Assembly (NCBI GenBank): GCA_030152105.1
Contig: JASLIH010000586.1
Coordinates: 1-9,042 of the forward strand
DNA: 9,042 nucleotides
Reading direction: 5' to 3'
From: Actinomycetes bacterium
GTDB taxonomy: Bacteria; Actinomycetota; CALGFH01
In this document: positions 5,553 to 9,042 of the stretch, in pieces
How the letters are laid out: every line of letters starts with the position of its first letter
How positions within the stretch are numbered: the first letter of the stretch is position 1
Notes under the pieces: model-generated
Seen by the model: only the letters and a program-made list of their open reading frames with translations
What the model was told of the DNA's origin: nothing
Database searches by the model: none
Made by a program: the position numbers and the translations under genes

Positions 5553-6703
5553 TGCCCACCAGCTCCCTCGTCTCCCTCCTCGCTCGCGCTTGTCGCGCCG
5601 CGGCCTTCCACGGCGGCGACGACCTCGTGAGGTTTCTCCATGTGGGCCATGTGCCCGGCGCCGTCGACCACCCGCAGCTTGGCCTGGCCGAGCGCCGAGG
5701 CGTCGGCCGGGGCAAACACCTTGTCGGCCCGGCCCCAGATCACGGTGACCGGGACCTCGACCGTGGCCAGCAGCGGCGCCGCGTCGATGGCCTGGTCGTC
5801 GCCGTCCAGCAGGGTGCCGAGTAGCGTCTCCAGGGCCGCGCCGACCCCGTCCAGCCGCTTGTACCTGAGCAGGTCGTCGACGAGCTGCCTGGTCACCTGG
5901 CTCTCGTCGGCGAACAGCTTGCCGAGGTGCGGGCGCAGCTCCCGGCGTGAGCCGGCCGAGGCGAAGCCGCGTAGGTAGCCGGCGTCGACGCGGCTGCCAA
6001 AGCCGGCCGGGGCGACCAGGGTCAGGGCGCTGACCTTGTCGGGCGCGGCCGCGGCGGCGGCCGTCACCACCGCCCCACCGAGCGAGTGCCCGACCAGGTG
6101 GGCCCGCCCGGCCCCGACCACGTCGAGGAAGCCGAGGACTGTCGCGGCCAGCGTGTCCAGGCTACCGTCGCCGACGTCCTTGCCCGAGGTGCCGTGGCCG
6201 GGCAGGTCGATGGCGTGCACGGTGCGGGTGCGCGACAGCGGCTCCTGCACGAACAGCCAGGAGTTCTTGTCGCCGCCGTAGCCGTGGACGAGGACCACGA
6301 CCTCGTCGCCGTCACCCATCGTCGCGTAGGAGATGGGGCGGCCGTCGACCTCCACGGTCGCCACGACCGGGCCCTGCGGCTCCTCGACCTCACCCGAGGC
6401 GAGCTGCGCCTCGGCCTCGGCCACGACTTGCTCGATCTCGGCGTCGGGGACGTCGGCCGGGGCAACCACCGCGATCGTGGCTCCGATCGGGGCCGAGCTG
6501 TCGGTCCCGGCGATGATGCGGCGCAGCACGCCGTCGGCCGGTGACTCAAGCACTCCGTTGATCTTGTCGGTGTCGATCTCGGCCAGCTCGGCGCCCGCTT
6601 TGACCTCGGTGCCCTCCTCCACGAGCCATTCGGTGATCCTCCCCGAGGTCATGGAGAGGCCCCATTTGGGCATGGTGACCTTGGCGATCCTGGCGTCGGC
6701 CAT
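5549..6703 (-). CDS. acoC: AcoC, acetoin dehydrogenase E2 component: lipoyl domain fused to alpha/beta hydrolase
   Basis: Takes the acetyl unit released from acetoin onto its lipoyl arm. The protein is 384 aa. Residues about 4-81 are a biotinyl/lipoyl domain (VTMPKWGLSMTSGRI, then EIDTDKINGVLESPADGVLR) with Lys47 as the lipoylated residue. A linker of about 35 residues rich in Glu, Ala and Val follows. Residues about 115-365 are an alpha/beta hydrolase fold with VLVHGYGG (138-144), nucleophile Ser207 in GHSLGG, Asp327 in GRADKVF and His351 in GAGHMAH. This fusion is the hallmark of AcoC, as against ordinary E2 with a CoA-acetyltransferase domain (HxxxDG), which is absent. The start at 6703 is 8 nt after the acoB stop; the frame is open further upstream to 6901, but that part lies inside acoB. 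The last 18 residues are a loose Gly/Glu/Ala tail. The stop overlaps the butanediol dehydrogenase start by ATGA. Confidence 0.93.
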   Translation of the reverse strand: MADARIAKVTMPKWGLSMTSGRITEWLVEEGTEVKAGAELAEIDTDKINGVLESPADGVLRRIIAGTDSSAPIGATIAVVAPADVPDAEIEQVVAEAEAQLASGEVEEPQGPVVATVEVDGRPISYATMGDGDEVVVLVHGYGGDKNSWLFVQEPLSRTRTVHAIDLPGHGTSGKDVGDGSLDTLAATVLGFLDVVGAGRAHLVGHSLGGAVVTAAAAAAPDKVSALTLVAPAGFGSRVDAGYLRGFASAGSRRELRPHLGKLFADESQVTRQLVDDLLRYKRLDGVGAALETLLGTLLDGDDQAIDAAPLLATVEVPVTVIWGRADKVFAPADASALGQAKLRVVDGAGHMAHMEKPHEVVAAVEGRGATSASEEGDEGAGGQ

Positions 6704-6711
6704 GGCGGCGC

Positions 6712-7725
6712 CTAGCGCTTCCAGCCGACGGTGGCCTTGGCCGCGTTGACGACCTTCTGGGCGTCGGGCATGTAGAAGTCCTCGAGCGAGTCGGCGAACG
6801 GCACCGGGGTGTGCGGGGCGGTGACCATCTGGATCGGGGCCCGCAGCGACCCGAAGGCCTCCTGGGCCACGGTGGCGGAGATGTCGGTGGCCATGTTGCA
6901 TCGCGGAGTGGCCTCGTCGACCACGACCAGCCGGCCGGTATTCTCCACGCTCTCCAGGATGGTATCGGTGTCCAGCGGGCTGGTCGTGCGCGGGTCGATG
7001 ACCTCGGCCTCGACGCCCGATGAGGCCAGCTCGTCCGCGGCCTCGAGGGCGACCGAGACCATGCGCCCGATGGCCACGATGGTGACGTCGCCGCCCTCGC
7101 GGGCCACGTTGGCCTCGCCGAACGGGATCGTGTAGCTCTCCTCTGGCACCTCGCCGGTGGTGTCGTACAGCATCTTGTGCTCGCAGAAGATGACCGGGTC
7201 GTCGTCGCGGATGGACTGGATGAGCAGGCCCTTGGCCTCGTACGGGCTGGAGGGGACGACGACCTTGAGCCCGGGGATGTGGGTGAAGATCGGGTACAGG
7301 GCCTGCGAGTGCTGGGCAGCTGCCCGCAGCCCAGCGCCGTACATGGTCCGCACGACCACCGGCGTCACGGCCTTGCCGCCGAACATGTAGCGGAACTTGG
7401 CCGCCTGGTTGTAGATCTGGTCGAAGCAGACGCCCATGAAGTCGATGAACATGAGCTCGGCGACCGGGCGCATGCCCCTGGTCGCGGCCCCGATGGCCGC
7501 CCCGATGAAGGCGGACTCGGAGATCGGGGTGTCAAGGACCCGGCCCGGGAACTTGTGGTACAGCCCCTTGGTCACGCCCAGCACGCCGCCCCAGGCATCC
7601 ATCTCGCCGGGGCTGCCCATACCGCCGGCGTTGTCCTCACCCATCACGATGACCGACTCGTCGCGCTCCATCTCCTGCGCCAGCGCCTCGTTGATCGCCT
7701 CGCGGTAGCTGATGGTCCTGGCCAT
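6712..7725 (-). CDS. acoB: AcoB, acetoin dehydrogenase E1 component beta subunit
   Basis: Pairs with AcoA to form the ThDP-dependent alpha2beta2 E1 that splits acetoin into acetaldehyde and an acetyl unit passed to lipoate. The 337-aa length is usual. Family marks are the N-terminal REAINEAL, MGEDNAGG (28-35, Glu30 being the residue expected to contact the ThDP pyrimidine), RVLDTPISESAFIGAAIGAA (62-81), AELMFIDFMGVCFDQIYNQAA and GGKAVTPVVVRTMYGAG, then the C-terminal transketolase-like domain (GGDVTIVAIG, EVIDPRTTSPLD). The LGVTKGLYHKFP and CFDQIYNQAAK segments favour AcoB over pyruvate or branched-chain E1 beta. The start at 7725 has CGAGGAGG (7733-7740) 7 nt ahead. It lies 44 nt after acoA and 8 nt before acoC, so the three are surely cotranscribed. 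Confidence 0.94.
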   Translation of the reverse strand: MARTISYREAINEALAQEMERDESVIVMGEDNAGGMGSPGEMDAWGGVLGVTKGLYHKFPGRVLDTPISESAFIGAAIGAATRGMRPVAELMFIDFMGVCFDQIYNQAAKFRYMFGGKAVTPVVVRTMYGAGLRAAAQHSQALYPIFTHIPGLKVVVPSSPYEAKGLLIQSIRDDDPVIFCEHKMLYDTTGEVPEESYTIPFGEANVAREGGDVTIVAIGRMVSVALEAADELASSGVEAEVIDPRTTSPLDTDTILESVENTGRLVVVDEATPRCNMATDISATVAQEAFGSLRAPIQMVTAPHTPVPFADSLEDFYMPDAQKVVNAAKATVGWKR

Positions 7726-7769
7726 GAATGTGCCTCCTCGGACGTCCGGCTCGGACGGCGCGGCGCTGG

Positions 7770-8765
7770 TCAGTACGTGATGTAGACGTCGGTGGTGAGG
7801 TCGGCCTCGGTCGGCTTGGGCGCGGCCTTGGCCTCGGTGACGGCGTCGTCGATGAGCCGGTCGACTTCGTTGTCGATCTCGTTGAGTTGGTGGTCGGCGA
7901 GCTGTCCGGTCTCGGTTACCCGGCCCCGGAAGCGCTTGAGGCAGTCCAGCGTCTCGCGCGCCCTGGCCACCTCGTCGGCCCGGTAGGCCTGCTGGTCGCC
8001 TTCGAAGTGGCCAAAGTAACGGGTGAACTTGACCTCGATCAGGGTCGGGCCGCCGCCCTTGCGGGCCCGGTCGATCGCCTCGGCGGCCGCCTCGTACACG
8101 GCGAAGAAGTCGAAGCCGTCCACGATCACGCCGGGCATCCCGAACCCGGCCGCCCGGTCGGCGATGTTGTCGGCCGCCACCGACCAGGTCGACGAGGTGG
8201 ACTCGGCGTAGCCGTTGTTCTCGGCCACGAAGATCGCCGGCAGGTTCCAGACCGAGGCCAGGTTCAAGGCCTCGAGCGTGGTGCCCTGGTTGCTGGCCCC
8301 GTCGCCGAAGAAGGCGACACCGACTCCGCCGGTGCCCTGCAGCTTGGCAGCCAGGGCGGCGCCGCAGATCAACGGCGGGCCGCCGCCGACGATGCCGTTG
8401 GCGCCGAGCATCCCCTTGGATAGGTCGGCGATGTGCATCGAGCCGCCCTTGCCGTGGCAGGAGCCGGTCACGCGGCCGTAGATCTCGGCCATCATCTCCT
8501 TGGGATCGACGCCTTTGGCGATGCAGTGGCCGTGGCCGCGGTGGGTGCTGGCGAGTACATCGCGGTCGTCCAGGTGGACGCAGACGCCCGCCGCCGAGGC
8601 CTCCTCACCCGCGTACAGGTGGACGAAGCCGGGGATCTCGCCGGTGGCGAACTCCTCGTGGACCCGCTCCTCGAACTCCCGGATCGTGCGCATCGTCCGG
8701 TAGGCGGCGAGCAGAGCGTCCGGGTTCAGCTCGTAGGCGGTGTTGCTGGGCAAAGTGTCGGTCAT
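7770..8765 (-). CDS. acoA: AcoA, acetoin dehydrogenase E1 component alpha subunit (ThDP-dependent)
   Basis: Binds thiamine diphosphate and magnesium and, with AcoB, cleaves acetoin oxidatively. The protein is 331 aa, the normal size. The ThDP motif runs from GDGASNQG (154-161) to ENN (182-184), a standard GDG-N-N pattern. Other marks are EIPGFVHLYAGEEASAAGV (43-61), STHRGHGHCIAKG (73-85), GSCHGKGGSMHIADL and MLGANGIVGGG, and near the C-terminus RYFGHFEGDQQAYR and TDVYITY. The IPGFVHLYAGEEASAAGV and YFGHFEGD segments are close to the AcoA subfamily as known from Pseudomonas and Cupriavidus and set it apart from pyruvate E1 alpha. The start at 8765 follows a strong AAGGGAGGG (8770-8778). It lies 49 nt after the end of the broken SDR gene, which is on the same strand, so the operon promoter should lie beyond the right edge. 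Confidence 0.94.
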   Translation of the reverse strand: MTDTLPSNTAYELNPDALLAAYRTMRTIREFEERVHEEFATGEIPGFVHLYAGEEASAAGVCVHLDDRDVLASTHRGHGHCIAKGVDPKEMMAEIYGRVTGSCHGKGGSMHIADLSKGMLGANGIVGGGPPLICGAALAAKLQGTGGVGVAFFGDGASNQGTTLEALNLASVWNLPAIFVAENNGYAESTSSTWSVAADNIADRAAGFGMPGVIVDGFDFFAVYEAAAEAIDRARKGGGPTLIEVKFTRYFGHFEGDQQAYRADEVARARETLDCLKRFRGRVTETGQLADHQLNEIDNEVDRLIDDAVTEAKAAPKPTEADLTTDVYITY

Positions 8766-8814
8766 GGTTCCCTCCCTTGGGGTCAGGGCGGTTGGGACGG
8801 ACCGGTGGACCTGG

Positions 8815-9042
8815 TCAGCGCATCACGAGCCCGCCCTCGATTCCGCGGATGCCGTACACGACGCCGAAAACGTTGACCCGGAACAGTGCCTCAAGGTCCT
8901 CCGGAGTGGTCTCGAGCAGGAGCTTGACCTGGGCGATCCCGGCGTTGTTGATGAAGACGTCGACGCTGTCGAGCTCGCTCGCGACCCGCTCGACGAGCCC
9001 GAAGTCGGCGTCGCGGTCGGAGACGCCGGCCTCCTTCCTGTC
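8815..9042 (-). pseudogene. SDR-family acetoin/diacetyl reductase, 3' end with a large internal deletion (5' end outside the window)
   Basis: The visible 75 residues run to the TGA at 8815. They hold the middle of a classical short-chain dehydrogenase: VSDRDADFGLVERV (the acid of the VxDRD-like segment binds the adenine), then VDVFINNAGIAQVK with the NNAG motif, and LEALFRVNVFGVVYGIR with the conserved Asn of helix alpha-4. The normal continuation (the Ser strand and the YxxxK active site) is missing: after YGIR comes RGIEGGLVMR and stop. IEGGLVMR looks like the very C-terminus of an SDR (I-x-GG-x-V-x-R), so about 110-130 residues seem to be deleted in frame while the tail remains. Without Ser, Tyr and Lys it cannot act as a reductase. 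Position ahead of acoA suggests an acetoin or diacetyl reductase; the exact substrate is inferred from the operon. Confidence 0.8.

Noticed and set aside
6703..6901. 66-residue N-terminal extension of acoC
   Set aside because: The extension lies inside acoB in another frame and reads as low-complexity residues; the lipoyl domain begins right after the ATG at 6703, which is 8 nt past the acoB stop.
7177..8423. Plus-strand open frames of about 200-230 aa opposite acoA and acoB
   Set aside because: Val/Gly/Arg-rich antisense frames with no recognisable domain; the minus strand is clearly coding.

Overview
The window is G+C-rich throughout, with strong third-position G/C bias, GGAGG-type ribosome binding sites and gene families typical of Actinomycetota (WYL/YafY regulators, class III cyclases, EHN-type epoxide hydrolases). 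I read it as a chromosomal piece of a high-GC actinobacterium. The genus cannot be told from the sequence alone. No rRNA, tRNA, CRISPR array or complete mobile element was seen.

Left part (1-1660): the 5' end of a WYL/YafY-type HTH regulator runs leftward out of the window, divergently from an epoxide hydrolase gene. A 25-bp near-perfect palindrome lies between them and is a good operator candidate. A strong GC hairpin follows the hydrolase gene.

Middle part (1660-3750): a scarred region. It holds two copies of a small hairpin motif, an N-terminal fragment resembling a tyrosine recombinase (+), a frame-shifted remnant resembling a LuxR/MalT-type regulator (-), and a class III adenylate/guanylate cyclase (-). 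The cyclase catalytic domain is intact, but its N-terminus appears broken by an out-of-frame deletion. The LuxR-like remnant follows the cyclase amber stop in the same reading frame.

Next (3753-5237) is a 494-aa protein of unknown function, transcribed divergently from the cyclase across a short spacer with a perfect 17-bp palindrome.

Right part (5240-9042, all minus strand) is an acetoin catabolism operon. In transcription order it holds a truncated SDR (acetoin/diacetyl reductase type), acoA (E1 alpha), acoB (E1 beta), acoC (lipoyl domain fused to an alpha/beta hydrolase) and the start of a zinc 2,3-butanediol dehydrogenase. AcoA and AcoB form the ThDP-dependent E1 that cleaves acetoin, and AcoC carries the lipoyl arm that takes up the acetyl group. 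The three aco genes look intact. The two flanking genes, which would interconvert acetoin, diacetyl and butanediol, are both broken: the SDR by an internal deletion that keeps its C-terminal tail, the butanediol dehydrogenase by a frameshift and loss of its 3' part.

Five decayed or truncated coding remnants in 9 kb is a lot for one window. It points to local gene decay around a recombination scar, or to sequence/assembly errors. Separating these two needs read-level checks.
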